NCBI RefSeq assembly: GCF_030534335.1
Contig: NZ_CP130565.1
Coordinates: 255,501-319,500, forward strand
Length of the DNA stretch: 64,000 bases
Direction of reading: 5' to 3'
From: Marivirga harenae
GTDB taxonomy: Bacteria; Bacteroidota; Bacteroidia; Cytophagales; Cyclobacteriaceae
This document shows, piece by piece, positions 44,492 through 53,969 of this stretch. How positions within the stretch are numbered: position 1 is the stretch's first letter; each line of letters begins with the position of its first letter. The notes under the pieces were generated by a model. The model was not told the origin of the DNA, did no database searches, and saw only the letters and a program-made list of their open reading frames with translations. Both the position numbers and the translations under genes were made by a program.

Positions 44492-44714
44492 TTTTCAAAA
44501 AGTTGCATCATTAATTACACACAATATAAACCTAATTTAGGTGAAATGTATTGGGCACACCAATTAAGAGCCGCTTAAAAACAACCATCACAATAAATGC
44601 TTTGCATATAATTATTAAAAAGGTGATTATCGTCAAATAGTTTTTCAGCCTGTGATCGATAATAGTCGTCAAAATATTTGATTAACTTCAAGTCAAACTT
44701 AAACTAATGTGTCG

Positions 44715-46391
44715 ATGAAGAGTATTTCAAGTTTCCTCATTACTTTATTGCTTAGTATATCCTTGGGGTTTTCCCAAAACCACTACGGCAAAAACGGAAT
44801 GGTATCTAGTGCATCTACCTATGCTTCTCAAGCTGGTATAGAAATTCTAAAAGATGGAGGCAATGCGGTGGACGCCTCTGTTGCTACTGCATTTACGTTA
44901 GCAGTTACATGGCCGTTTGCAGGAAATTTGGGCGGTGGTGGATTTATGGTCATTCATACAGGGGAAGGAAATGTCACCACTTTTGATTTTAGGGAAAAAG
45001 CACCATTGGCCTCCACCAAAGATATGTTCTTAGATGAAAAAGGGAATCTGAAATCCGGTAGCAATCATTATTCTGCTCTTGCAATTGGAGTACCAGGAAC
45101 TGTAGCTGGTTTATATGATGCCCATCAAAAGTATGGTAAAATACCTTGGGAAAAGCTGTTAGAACGTGCCATTCAGTTAGCAGAATACGGCTTTCCGTTA
45201 CCCAAATCTTTGGCAAACGATTTCCTATATTTTGCAAAAAATCTTGACCAATTTCCAGAAATGCAAAGTTTTATTGAGAGAGATGGACAAGTTGTCGAGT
45301 TTGGAGAGTACTGGAAGCAACCTGCTTTGGCGGAGACTTTAAAAAAGATTCAAAAAGAAGGTAAAACAGCCTTTTATGAAGGAGAAGTAGCAGAAACCAT
45401 GGTCGAATATATCCAATCGCAGGATGGTATTGTCACTTTAGAGGACTTAAAGCAATATGAGGCGATCGAACGTGCCCCTATTCATTCTATCTTTAAGAAT
45501 TATGAATTGTACGGGATGCCTTTACCAAGCTCTGGAGGTGTGGCTGTCACTCAAATGATGAATATGTGGGAGCATTTAGAAGAAACACCTACAATGGGTT
45601 CAGTTCAATACTATCATACTTTAGCCGAGATCATGCGCAAAGCATTCAAAGATCGGGCACAATATTTGGGTGATGCAGATTTCATTGATATACCGGAATT
45701 GGAAAAATTACTTTCCGAAGATTATGCTGGTGAACTATTGAAAGAAGTAGATTTTGAGCAAGCTGGTAAAAGCGACAGTAATGATCTTCAATTGATTTCC
45801 GAAGGACAAGAAACCACCCACTTATCGGTCATGGATCAAAATGGGATGGCAGTTTCTTTAACTACTACCTTAGAGCAAGGCTATGGGGTAAAAATGCAAT
45901 CTCCTAAACTAGGCTTTTTATTCAATAATGAAATGGGAGATTTCAATGCCGTTCCTGAAAAAACTACTAATAGTGGACAGATTGGAACTCCAGCTAATAT
46001 TATAGCACCGGGAAAAAGGATGTTATCCAGTATGAGTCCATTTATTGTAATGAAAAATGATATACCATTTTTAGTAATTGGCAGTCCTGGTGGTAGAACA
46101 ATTATCAACACTGTTTTTCAAACCATTCTTGCCACCACAGTTTATGATTTCCCCATGGCTGAAGCCATAGAAGCAGCTAAAATTCATCACCAATGGCTGC
46201 CTGACCAAATTACTTATGAGAAATACAAAATGTCTCCTGAAGCACTTGATGCTTTAGAATCAATGGGGCATGAACTTCAAATGCGCACTTTCTTAGGTAG
46301 ATTAATGGGAATAAAATTTAATGCTGAAACGGGCTATATGGAGGGAGCGGCTGATAGCAATAGTCCCGATGGCGGAGTTGCTTCTTATTAA
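44715..46391 (+). CDS. ggt: Gamma-glutamyltransferase
   Basis: 558 residues from ATG 44715 (a GTG at 44709 would add two residues). The signal peptide ends near FSQ. The self-processing nucleophile threonine is in the TTHLSVMD motif at about residue 369, with EQGYG behind it. LGGGGFMVIH and SSMSPFIVMKNDIPFLVIGSPGG match the family. It is cleaved into two subunits and transfers or hydrolyses gamma-glutamyl groups, for example from glutathione, in the periplasm. The stop overlaps that of the opposing TPR gene by four bases. Confidence 0.93.
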   Translation: MKSISSFLITLLLSISLGFSQNHYGKNGMVSSASTYASQAGIEILKDGGNAVDASVATAFTLAVTWPFAGNLGGGGFMVIHTGEGNVTTFDFREKAPLASTKDMFLDEKGNLKSGSNHYSALAIGVPGTVAGLYDAHQKYGKIPWEKLLERAIQLAEYGFPLPKSLANDFLYFAKNLDQFPEMQSFIERDGQVVEFGEYWKQPALAETLKKIQKEGKTAFYEGEVAETMVEYIQSQDGIVTLEDLKQYEAIERAPIHSIFKNYELYGMPLPSSGGVAVTQMMNMWEHLEETPTMGSVQYYHTLAEIMRKAFKDRAQYLGDADFIDIPELEKLLSEDYAGELLKEVDFEQAGKSDSNDLQLISEGQETTHLSVMDQNGMAVSLTTTLEQGYGVKMQSPKLGFLFNNEMGDFNAVPEKTTNSGQIGTPANIIAPGKRMLSSMSPFIVMKNDIPFLVIGSPGGRTIINTVFQTILATTVYDFPMAEAIEAAKIHHQWLPDQITYEKYKMSPEALDALESMGHELQMRTFLGRLMGIKFNAETGYMEGAADSNSPDGGVASY

Positions 46392-47206
46392 TTCAAGGAT
46401 TTTTGTTCCACTTTGATCATACTCCAAAAAATTTTATCTACCGGATGCACATAAGGATCTGACATCACATAACCAATTTCATATAGTTCTACGGCTTTTT
46501 GCAATTCGATTTTTGCCTTTTTTAGATTGTTTTCTGCTTTGAAGACCTTAGACATGTAAAAATGATTTTCTGCCAAATCATTATAGTCTTGCTGCTTTTT
46601 AAAATTTAATTTAGCATTGGATAAATCTCCATTTTCTAAATACAGGACGCCCAAATGGATATAATCGTAAATCCCAATCACATATCCTTCAGCCTGTAAT
46701 TGAGTTTCTATGAGGTCGATTGCCTTTTGCTTCCTACCAAGTGCTTTGTAGCAAAGTGCACGGACTACTTGTAAATGATAATTACCATTAGCTGAATGCC
46801 CAATATCTGCATTAGAAATTCTCAGTAATTCTTCAATATCTATAATTGTTCCACCGTAATCACGGAAGAATTGATATCTGCAGGAAGCCCTATAGCCTAA
46901 ATTTCCAAGAGGATCATATTTTACCGCTAAATCAATTAGTCTTTTCCATTCAATAAAATCACCACTTTTTAAGTACGCAACTGATTTCGCTCTATAAGGA
47001 TAAGCAAAAGTAGGGTCTATCTTTATAGCCTTATCCATAGCGATTTGATATTCTTTACTGAATTGATAGTGACCCTTGGCATTTTCAGTTTGCAAGCAAG
47101 CTTCATATTTCAATGTATCCCCTTCATTTAAAAAGTAATTGCAGTTAGGCTGAGTAAAGGAATTATAACTGAAGGCTAAAAAGAAGAAAGATAAATATAA
47201 CTTCAT
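46388..47206 (-). CDS. Exported TPR protein
   Basis: 272 residues with a short signal peptide (LYLSFFFLAFSYNSFTQ). Several TPR units are visible: FSKEYQIAMDKAIKIDPTFAYPYRAKSVAYL, ALCYKALGRKQKAIDLIETQL, LGVLYLENGDLSNAKLNFKKQ and NNLKKAKIELQKAVELYE. It is a scaffolding protein in the periplasm with no enzymatic domain. It lies 16 bases downstream of the TonB_C-like lipoprotein and is probably co-transcribed with it. Confidence 0.75.
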   Translation of the reverse strand: MKLYLSFFFLAFSYNSFTQPNCNYFLNEGDTLKYEACLQTENAKGHYQFSKEYQIAMDKAIKIDPTFAYPYRAKSVAYLKSGDFIEWKRLIDLAVKYDPLGNLGYRASCRYQFFRDYGGTIIDIEELLRISNADIGHSANGNYHLQVVRALCYKALGRKQKAIDLIETQLQAEGYVIGIYDYIHLGVLYLENGDLSNAKLNFKKQQDYNDLAENHFYMSKVFKAENNLKKAKIELQKAVELYEIGYVMSDPYVHPVDKIFWSMIKVEQKSLN

Positions 47207-47222
47207 AGATTTTTGGGCTAGG

Positions 47223-47747
47223 TTAAGGCATTATTTCAATAATATTACCTCTATCAATTTTAAAAATAAGGTATTGGTAATAATCCCAGGGCGTATTGTT
47301 CATCTCCTCCATTTCGATAGGAAGCCAACCGTCCATTTTCTTGCTCAAACTGAGAATTTGATCAGTGATTGATTTATCAAAAGCCATGGGTTGATAATCT
47401 TGTCCCATACCCTTCAAACGGAACCTTCCAGTCTCTCCTTTGCAATTTACGATAAATCTAATGCGCAGGAAGCCAATCTGCTTAGATTCAGTTGGTTTAT
47501 AGTTTTCTAGGAAATACTTATCAATGGCGGGCTTTTCACCTTTATATTGTACACCTTTGCTGAAATTGAAATATTGCCGAACGTTATTATCTGTATAGCA
47601 TAATTTAAAATCAGGATTATCAATTTCTTCATCAAATTGGATATCTCCAACCCAACGTAAATAGGGTTCTTTTTCAATATCCTTAATTTCATTACAAGAA
47701 AACATACCTATTGAAAGGCAAAGAAAGCTCATTAATATTTTATTCAA
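47223..47747 (-). CDS. Lipoprotein with a TonB_C-like domain
   Basis: 174 residues with lipobox MFSCNE (about residue 18). The C-terminal part has GFLRIRFIVNCKGETGRFRL and then DKSITDQILSLSKKMDGWLP, the V.F.V...G..G.....I......I...L....W.P layout of TonB C-terminal domains often found in Bacteroidota lipoproteins. No TonB N-terminal helix is present. Its role is unknown, perhaps in envelope interactions. It shares a unit with the TPR gene. Confidence 0.6.
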   Translation of the reverse strand: MNKILMSFLCLSIGMFSCNEIKDIEKEPYLRWVGDIQFDEEIDNPDFKLCYTDNNVRQYFNFSKGVQYKGEKPAIDKYFLENYKPTESKQIGFLRIRFIVNCKGETGRFRLKGMGQDYQPMAFDKSITDQILSLSKKMDGWLPIEMEEMNNTPWDYYQYLIFKIDRGNIIEIMP

Positions 47748-47799
47748 AATAATAAATTAAGGTTGATAGTTTATTGATTTTTGGCTGGTCTATTTAAGA

Positions 47800-48597
47800 T
47801 TAATCCTCGCAGGATACATCTTGTAAATCTTCATTCCAGCAATGGAAATCCGTATCATTAAAGTGATTTTCGCTTTTCACCCGACCAAATTTCAGCTCAC
47901 TGTTCCAATAGATTTCTATCAAATCATTCGTTTGAGTATTGGAAATTTCCACTGAGCGATTCAAATCACTATTGTCATCTCTACTGTAATTGATATAACT
48001 ACCTAGTAATTCACCTTCTTTTTCTATAGTGAAATCAGCGTTTGCAACAGTTCTGTCTTCATTTCTAGACCATTCAGTGCTGATCCAAGCTGAAGGATTC
48101 TGTGGACTTTCGTAGAGTGTCCAACTTCCGCTATTACCATCGACATTAGATTGACCTTCAAACCAAACAAAATCATCTACATTGTTAGAGTTGGAAGAAA
48201 TATAGCCTTTCCAATCCACATTTCCGTCCACAACATCAGCAGTTAAACGAATGGAAAAATCATTGGCGTTGGCCGAAAAATTACTTTCCCAAGTCCAAAG
48301 TCCGGCATCAGTGTCAAAAAACGGATCTTGACTGATAGTAGCCTTGAAAGCGGTAACTGGAACAGCCAAACCACCTGTTAGTAAAGCAGAATATACACTA
48401 ACATTAATTGCTGAGTAAAACCAGTTTTCAATTGTTTGATTCCTTTGGTTTCCTTCCGTTTGGAAATCATCAAAGTTTGGTGCCATGCTGTATTCAGGCG
48501 GCATGACAGGTTGTGGATCTTGGTCATTTTCATTGTTAGAATCACAAGACCATAAAATTACTGTTAGACTCAAAAATAGACTCAATAACTTTTTCAT
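47800..48597 (-). CDS. Lipoprotein of unknown function
   Basis: 265 residues from ATG 48597; an upstream codon at 48636 would add 13 residues before the signal peptide. The lipobox is ILWSCDSN. A low-complexity NNENDQDPQP linker follows the cysteine. The mature part contains FDTDAGLWTWESNF, WKGYISSNSNNVDDFVWFEG and a strand-rich end, suggesting a beta-barrel/lipocalin-like shape. Not recognised as a named family. It stands alone, divergent to egtB across about 250 bases. Confidence 0.6.
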   Translation of the reverse strand: MKKLLSLFLSLTVILWSCDSNNENDQDPQPVMPPEYSMAPNFDDFQTEGNQRNQTIENWFYSAINVSVYSALLTGGLAVPVTAFKATISQDPFFDTDAGLWTWESNFSANANDFSIRLTADVVDGNVDWKGYISSNSNNVDDFVWFEGQSNVDGNSGSWTLYESPQNPSAWISTEWSRNEDRTVANADFTIEKEGELLGSYINYSRDDNSDLNRSVEISNTQTNDLIEIYWNSELKFGRVKSENHFNDTDFHCWNEDLQDVSCED

Positions 48598-48784
48598 AAT
48601 TACATAAATTTTATTCTGTACTATACTAAGATACACTATTCTTTGTAAAAGTTGGAATCTTGCATTCTAAACGTTACAAAAGTTTTTAAATTTTATGAGA
48701 TTTAAGATTTATCGAATTCGCTAAAACTTTCATTCCTTCTAACAGTTAACTAAGTATGTCTTCAAAACGCCATTTTACTAGTTT

Positions 48785-48792
48785 TACCTTCG
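48785..48792 (+). promoter_or_regulatory. Possible -7 box of the egtB-egtD operon
   Basis: TACCTTCG is one mismatch from TAnnTTTG and lies 55 bases before egtB. TTAATTTG follows at about 48794. Weak evidence. Confidence 0.28.
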
Positions 48793-48846
48793 TTAATTTG
48801 ATTTTTTCTCCGTTTTTGAAGCATTATTTATTAGTTTAAAGTTTCT

Positions 48847-50004
48847 ATGCAAAATTATTTCAATCGCTACCAAGAAATCAGGAAAACAACAGAGGGCATC
48901 TGCGAACCTCTTCAAATAGAGGATTACGTTGCACAGCCAACCGAGGATGTAAGCCCTCCAAAATGGCATCTAGCTCATACTACTTGGTTTTTCGAGACTT
49001 TTTTATTGAAGAAATTTTCAAAAGAATATAAAGAATTTCATCCTCAGTTCGCCTTCCTTTTCAATAGCTATTATGTGAGTGCAGGGGAAAGGATGTTGCG
49101 ACCCAATCGCGGTAATATGACCCGACCAACCGTAAAAGAAATCTATCAGTACAGGAAATATGTAGATATTGCCGTTGGGGAATTGCTTTCTCAAATCATT
49201 ACGGATGAAATGAAAAACATTCTAGAGATTGGCTTCAACCATGAACAGCAACATCAGGAATTATTATTTTATGACATCAAATATATTCTAGGTCACAACC
49301 CTCTATTCCCTGTTTATGACAAAGGCTTTGAGGAATATTTCACTGAAGATTGGGAACAAGATTGGGTGCAAATCAATAAAGGAAACTATAAAATAGGCTT
49401 TGAAGGCAAGGGTTTTTCATTTGATAATGAGCATAATTATCATGAAGTACATTTGGAAGGGGCGAAAATCAGTAATCGACTTGTAACAAATGGAGAATAT
49501 ACCGAATTCATAGCAGCAAAAGGCTATGAAAATCATTCCTACTGGCACTCAGATGCCCGAGCTTGGTTAGAAGAAACGGGGATTTTATCTCCTTTATATT
49601 GGCATAAAATAGAAGGAAAATGGCATTATTACACTTTGGCAGGTTTAAAGCCAATCGATGAATCAGCTCCTCTAATGCATATCAGTTTTTATGAAGCTTA
49701 TGCATTTGCAGAATGGAAAGGACTGCGGCTACCTACAGAAATTGAATGGGAAACAGCATCTAACTTATTTGACTGGGGTAAACGGTGGGAACATACAGCC
49801 AGCGCATATCTTCCATACCCTGGCTATAAAAAACCAGAAGGTGCCATAGGCGAGTACAATGGAAAATTTATGGTTAACCAAATGGTAATGCGCGGTTCTT
49901 CTCGAGCCACCTCAATCAATCACTCACGTAAAACATACAGAAACTTTTTTCATCCGCATTTGCAATGGCATTTCAGTGGGATCAGATTAGCAAAAGATTT
50001 ATGA
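48847..50004 (+). CDS. egtB: EgtB-type ergothioneine biosynthesis non-heme iron enzyme
   Basis: 385 residues. The N-terminal DinB-like domain provides the iron histidines: HLAHTTWFFETF and HEQQHQELL. The C-terminal FGE-sulfatase-like domain has ISFYEAYAFAEWKGLRLPTEIEWE and MRGSSRATSINHSRKTYRNFFHP. EgtB joins hercynine with a thiol donor (gamma-glutamylcysteine or cysteine) to give a sulfoxide. Its stop codon overlaps the egtD start (ATGA), confirming the pathway. No egtA, egtC or egtE is next to it. Confidence 0.92.
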   Translation: MQNYFNRYQEIRKTTEGICEPLQIEDYVAQPTEDVSPPKWHLAHTTWFFETFLLKKFSKEYKEFHPQFAFLFNSYYVSAGERMLRPNRGNMTRPTVKEIYQYRKYVDIAVGELLSQIITDEMKNILEIGFNHEQQHQELLFYDIKYILGHNPLFPVYDKGFEEYFTEDWEQDWVQINKGNYKIGFEGKGFSFDNEHNYHEVHLEGAKISNRLVTNGEYTEFIAAKGYENHSYWHSDARAWLEETGILSPLYWHKIEGKWHYYTLAGLKPIDESAPLMHISFYEAYAFAEWKGLRLPTEIEWETASNLFDWGKRWEHTASAYLPYPGYKKPEGAIGEYNGKFMVNQMVMRGSSRATSINHSRKTYRNFFHPHLQWHFSGIRLAKDL

Positions 50005-50963
50005 CAACAACCGAAAAAATTAATTTCTCTGTAGGAGATGCAGTAAAAGAAGGTCTCACACAAAAAGAAAAATCACTTCCTAGTTGGCTTTTTTATGACG
50101 CTGAAGGAGATCGTTTATTTCAGGAAATAATGAATATGCCAGAATATTATCTCACTAATTGTGAGTACGATATTTTTCAGAAATATAAGGATGAAATTCT
50201 TTCCATAATTTCAACTGATGCTGATGGATTTAATTTGATTGAATTTGGCGCGGGAGATGGTTTGAAAACAGAAATTCTATTGAAACATTTTGTAGCGGAG
50301 AAAGCAAATTTCAATTATAAGCCAGTCGACATTTCTCAAAATGTACTTAATCTATTGCAGGAAAGAATGCAAAAGTCTATTCCAGATCTGGATATTAAAC
50401 CTATTAATAAGGAATACTTTTCTGCTTTGGATGCATTAAATGCTGAAAGAAAAAATCCAATGGTAGTTCTTTTTATGGGTGGAAATATTGGGAATTTTGA
50501 ACTACCCGCTGCACAATCTTTTGTAAATCACATATCAAGTAAGCTTAGAAAAGGCGACCGAATTATCATGGGTTTTGACATGAAAAAAGACCCGGAAATG
50601 ATCAGAAATGCCTACAATGATAAACAGGGTATTACTCGCCTGTTTAATATGAATTTATTAAAAAGACTAAATAGTGAATTGGATGCCAATTTTAATTTAG
50701 AGGAATTTAAGCATTATCCATCTTATGACCCGCAAACTGGTACCACGAAAAGTTTCTTAATTTCGCAGAAAGAGCAGGAGGTCAACTTAAAATTCATTAA
50801 TACCACTGTCCATTTTAAAGCTTGGGAACTTATTCATGTGGAAGTATCCCAAAAATTTGATGAGGATATGATTGAAACCTTAGCCACAAGAGCAGGATTG
50901 AAAGTTGAAAAATATTTTTACGATGAAAAGAAATATTTTGCGGATGTCATCATGAGGAAATAA
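50001..50963 (+). CDS. egtD: L-histidine N-alpha-methyltransferase EgtD
   Basis: 320 residues from ATG 50001, which overlaps the egtB stop; the open frame begins earlier inside egtB but that part is not family sequence. It shows the DUF2260/EgtD blocks LPSWLFYDAEGDRLFQEI, EYYLTNCEYDIF, FGAGDGLKTEILL (SAM-binding), FMGGNIGNFE and RIIMGFDMKKDPEMIRNAYND. It trimethylates histidine to hercynine, the substrate of EgtB. Together they form the minimal ergothioneine pair. Confidence 0.93.
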   Translation: MTTTEKINFSVGDAVKEGLTQKEKSLPSWLFYDAEGDRLFQEIMNMPEYYLTNCEYDIFQKYKDEILSIISTDADGFNLIEFGAGDGLKTEILLKHFVAEKANFNYKPVDISQNVLNLLQERMQKSIPDLDIKPINKEYFSALDALNAERKNPMVVLFMGGNIGNFELPAAQSFVNHISSKLRKGDRIIMGFDMKKDPEMIRNAYNDKQGITRLFNMNLLKRLNSELDANFNLEEFKHYPSYDPQTGTTKSFLISQKEQEVNLKFINTTVHFKAWELIHVEVSQKFDEDMIETLATRAGLKVEKYFYDEKKYFADVIMRK

Positions 50964-51042
50964 AGATCAGGTGTTTTGTACTACATTTCTTAGCCTTTTA
51001 TCTGAAAGTTGAAACCCTTAGGCCTACTTTGAAGGTCGTAGC

Positions 51043-51130
51043 GAGCCACTAAGACTAGGAGGTAACACAGAACAAAATTTTCGCTTTAGCGAAAATACCT
51101 TTGTTTTCTTTCGACTCTTTTGTGGTTAAA
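51043..51130. repeat. Degenerate inverted intergenic repeat with central hairpin
   Basis: A GCCACTAAGACTAGGAGG-type left arm and its degenerate complement (CTTTCGACTCTTTTGTGG) flank a perfect stem ATTTTCGCT (51077-51085) / AGCGAAAAT (51088-51096). It lies between egtD and rsgA. The word pattern (CACTAAGAC, ACACAGAA, CTTTTGTGGTT) looks like the short dispersed repeats common in Bacteroidota intergenic DNA. Confidence 0.5.
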
Positions 51131-51261
51131 TCCCAGCCATCAGCTGTCCTTATTCATATTTTCTATGTGGTTTGGCGCCTTTGCGCTTAATTTCAGTCTT
51201 AGGTTGTCACTTTTTCTGCATTTAAATAGAGTATATATTAAATACCATACTTTGTATTTAA

Positions 51262-52179
51262 TTAGCGATGACTATCCTCATCCTCTAAAATACTTAGATA
51301 ACTCTCGTAACGGCTTGGTGCTATTTTTCCCACTTCCATGGCTTCACGGAAAGCACAGCCTGGCTCATGGGTGTGAGTACAATTATTAAATTTGCAATCA
51401 CCAATATATTGCCTCATTTCAGGAAAGTAATGACTAAGCTCTTCATTGCCAATATCCCATAAGCCCAATTCCTTAATGCCTGGGGTATCAATCACGAAAG
51501 TTCCTGCCCATGCCTCAAACATTTCGGCAAAAGTAGTGGTATGCACTCCTTTTCCAACTGATTCGGACACCTCCCCTATTCTTTGTTCTATATATGGTGA
51601 AATTAAGTTCAGCAAGGTAGATTTCCCTACTCCTGAATGACCTGCAAGAAGTGAGGTTTTTCCTTCTAAAGAGGCTTTAAATTCTTCTATCCCTACATTC
51701 TCTTCAGCCGATACCAATAAAACTTTATATCCCAATTCCTGATAATCGAATTTAAGTGCTTCATAATATTCTAAGCCCTCTTCATCCAATAAATCTGCTT
51801 TATTAAATACCAATACTGCAGGAATTCGAAACGACTCGCAACTCACTAAAAAACGGTCAATAAATCCTAAACTCGTTCTGGGAAAGGCCAAAGTGACTAC
51901 CAGAACTGCTTGGTCAAGATTGGCCGCCAATCGGTGGCTATGCTTCTTTTTTCGAGTAGATTTCCTGATTATATAATTTTCTCTTGGTAAAACATCTTTG
52001 ATAATAGCTTCCTTATCATTTTCAGGCGCAATATTCACCCAATCTCCTACCGCCACAGGGTTAGTCACTTTCTCATCATCCAAGCGAAGTTTACCCCTCA
52101 ATCGGCACTCATAGAATTTACCGTCAGCAAAAACTGTGTACCAACTTCCAGTCGATTTAAAAACTCTTCCTTTAATCAT
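51262..52179 (-). CDS. rsgA: Ribosome small-subunit-dependent GTPase RsgA
   Basis: 305 residues, a circularly permuted GTPase. The order is OB domain, then G4 FNKADL, then G1 GHSGVGKSTLLN, then G3 DTPG. The zinc finger is at the C-terminus: CKFNNCTHTHEPGCAF. It helps in late maturation of the 30S subunit. Its start overlaps the stop of waaA by four bases, so the two are co-transcribed. The C-terminal ILEDEDSHR is an unusual but harmless tail. Confidence 0.95.
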   Translation of the reverse strand: MIKGRVFKSTGSWYTVFADGKFYECRLRGKLRLDDEKVTNPVAVGDWVNIAPENDKEAIIKDVLPRENYIIRKSTRKKKHSHRLAANLDQAVLVVTLAFPRTSLGFIDRFLVSCESFRIPAVLVFNKADLLDEEGLEYYEALKFDYQELGYKVLLVSAEENVGIEEFKASLEGKTSLLAGHSGVGKSTLLNLISPYIEQRIGEVSESVGKGVHTTTFAEMFEAWAGTFVIDTPGIKELGLWDIGNEELSHYFPEMRQYIGDCKFNNCTHTHEPGCAFREAMEVGKIAPSRYESYLSILEDEDSHR

Positions 52180-53426
52180 GATAACTCCATTTTGTGGATG
52201 ATAGGCCCTATATGTTTCATTATCTTCTCAGTAGCTCCGAAATTCTTATTAACATATTCCAATGCTCTTTGAGAGGATTCCTCTAATTTAATCTCCTCTG
52301 ATTTTATTAGGGACAAAAAATCCTGTGAATCTGCCACTTTAAAAGCTGCTTTAGCCTTTATTAAATCCACTGCTTCTTGAAATTTACTGTAATTTTTGTT
52401 TCCAAAAAAAATAGGTAAGCCAAAGCAAGCAGCTTCCAACGTATTATGCAATCCGTCCCCAAATGCTCCTCCAATGAATGCTATTTTCCCATATTGATAG
52501 AGGGATGACAGCATGCCTATATTATCAATCAGAATAACTCTTGTTTCTGATTTATTAGCAGACTCTATTTCACTTAAACGACAAGTAGAAATTGCCAATA
52601 TCTCTTCATGTACTCTCAAATTACTCTCACTAATATCATGTGGAGCAATAATGGCTTTCCACTCCGGGTTTTGATGTAAAAATGGTGCAATTACTTCAAT
52701 GTCAGACTCCCAGGTACTTCCTCCAATTAAAATAGGATGGTCGTTAGAGAATTCAACAAACATTTCCTCAGGCCTAACATTATCCGTAATAGACTTCACC
52801 CTATCAAAACGTGTGTCTCCACTAACCGTCACATTATGAATGTGAATCCCTTTCAGTAGTGCCGCTACAGTTTTGTTTTGGACAAAAAGATGATCAAAAT
52901 ATGTTAATATATTTCTATGGAAACTTCCATACAATTTAAAGAACCGTTGATTAGAACGGAAAATAGCTGAAATGGAATATACCCAGCAATCTGATTCTGA
53001 CAATGCTTTTAAATGATAGTGCCAGAATTCATATTTTATAATGAATGCCATCTTAGGATTTGTAATATTGACGAACTGCCTGGCATTTGCAGCAGTATCC
53101 AAAGGCATGTAACAAATGTAATCTGCCAACTCATAGTTCTTTCGAACCTCATAACCAGAGGGTGAAAAAAAAGTCAACAAGATAAAGAAGTTTGGATGAT
53201 CTTTCTTAAATGCTTCCATGACAGGTCTACCTTGCTCAAATTCACCTAAGGACGCACAGTGGAACCAAACTATTGGCTGCTCAACCGACTTAAACCTTTG
53301 CTCCAAATCAGAAAATAAATCTTTACGACCCTCTACAAACTTCTTGGATTTCTTACTAATGACTGCATGAAGTTTTACCCCCAGACTTAAAAACAATATA
53401 CCCAACCGATAAAAAAATTCACCCAT
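52176..53426 (-). CDS. waaA: 3-deoxy-D-manno-octulosonic acid (Kdo) transferase
   Basis: 416 residues. An N-terminal hydrophobic segment (about 2-24) tethers it to the inner membrane. The GT-B halves show WFHCASLGEFEQGRPVMEAF and KMAFIIKYEFWHYHLKAL in the first half. The second half has IGGSTWESDIEVI and IAFIGGAFGDGLHNTLEAACFGLPIFFGNKN. It adds Kdo to lipid A precursors. Overlaps rsgA at its end. A 63-base gap separates it from the DUF4199 gene upstream. Confidence 0.93.
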   Translation of the reverse strand: MGEFFYRLGILFLSLGVKLHAVISKKSKKFVEGRKDLFSDLEQRFKSVEQPIVWFHCASLGEFEQGRPVMEAFKKDHPNFFILLTFFSPSGYEVRKNYELADYICYMPLDTAANARQFVNITNPKMAFIIKYEFWHYHLKALSESDCWVYSISAIFRSNQRFFKLYGSFHRNILTYFDHLFVQNKTVAALLKGIHIHNVTVSGDTRFDRVKSITDNVRPEEMFVEFSNDHPILIGGSTWESDIEVIAPFLHQNPEWKAIIAPHDISESNLRVHEEILAISTCRLSEIESANKSETRVILIDNIGMLSSLYQYGKIAFIGGAFGDGLHNTLEAACFGLPIFFGNKNYSKFQEAVDLIKAKAAFKVADSQDFLSLIKSEEIKLEESSQRALEYVNKNFGATEKIMKHIGPIIHKMELS

Positions 53427-53489
53427 GAGGTAAAATTAAGGGTAAATATTCTCTAAAAAGAACCATTTAAAAATATTAATGTAATTTCA

Positions 53490-53969
53490 TCACCCCTTTC
53501 TCCTCACAAAAATAGCAACAAGGGCAGAAGTTAGGGCACCCATGATTAAAGCTCCAACTACACTTTGTAATAAATAACTATTCAAATTGAAATAATCTTT
53601 TGCTTCTTCTTGTGTCATCTGTCCTTGCTCGATCGCGTAAGCTTTTAGGTTCTCAAAATATTCAGGTGTGATTAATTCATGCGTAACCAATTGACTAAAT
53701 GGTGTCAATATCACAACCACGGCCGTAATGATCATACCTGAAACAAACCCTTGCTTCCAAGTCATTACATTATTGAAATGCTTTTTACGTTTTTCTAACA
53801 ATGCTAACACGTATACAATAATAGAAGGAATCGCTACAAAATTGGTATAAGTAGCATGATCTGCTATATTTTCATCATGCCACCCCATAGCCTTTTCAAA
53901 AAACATCCAGAGAAGCATCATAATCACAAATATTAATCCCCATTTAATTTCAATCAGGTACTTTTTCAT
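53490..53969 (-). CDS. DUF4199 membrane protein
   Basis: 159 residues with four hydrophobic helices (about 8-28, 38-56, 74-92 and 132-155) and the central KQGFVSGMIITAVVVILTPF. The layout is that of DUF4199, a Bacteroidota membrane family of unknown role. It overlaps the EamA transporter gene by 20 bases and should be translated from the same message. Confidence 0.85.
   Translation of the reverse strand: MKKYLIEIKWGLIFVIMMLLWMFFEKAMGWHDENIADHATYTNFVAIPSIIVYVLALLEKRKKHFNNVMTWKQGFVSGMIITAVVVILTPFSQLVTHELITPEYFENLKAYAIEQGQMTQEEAKDYFNLNSYLLQSVVGALIMGALTSALVAIFVRRKG

Noticed and set aside
51120-51389. Open frame of 89 codons on the plus strand
   Set aside because: It lies mostly antisense to the rsgA end and within the intergenic inverted repeat, with no family features; the opposing gene is clearly RsgA.
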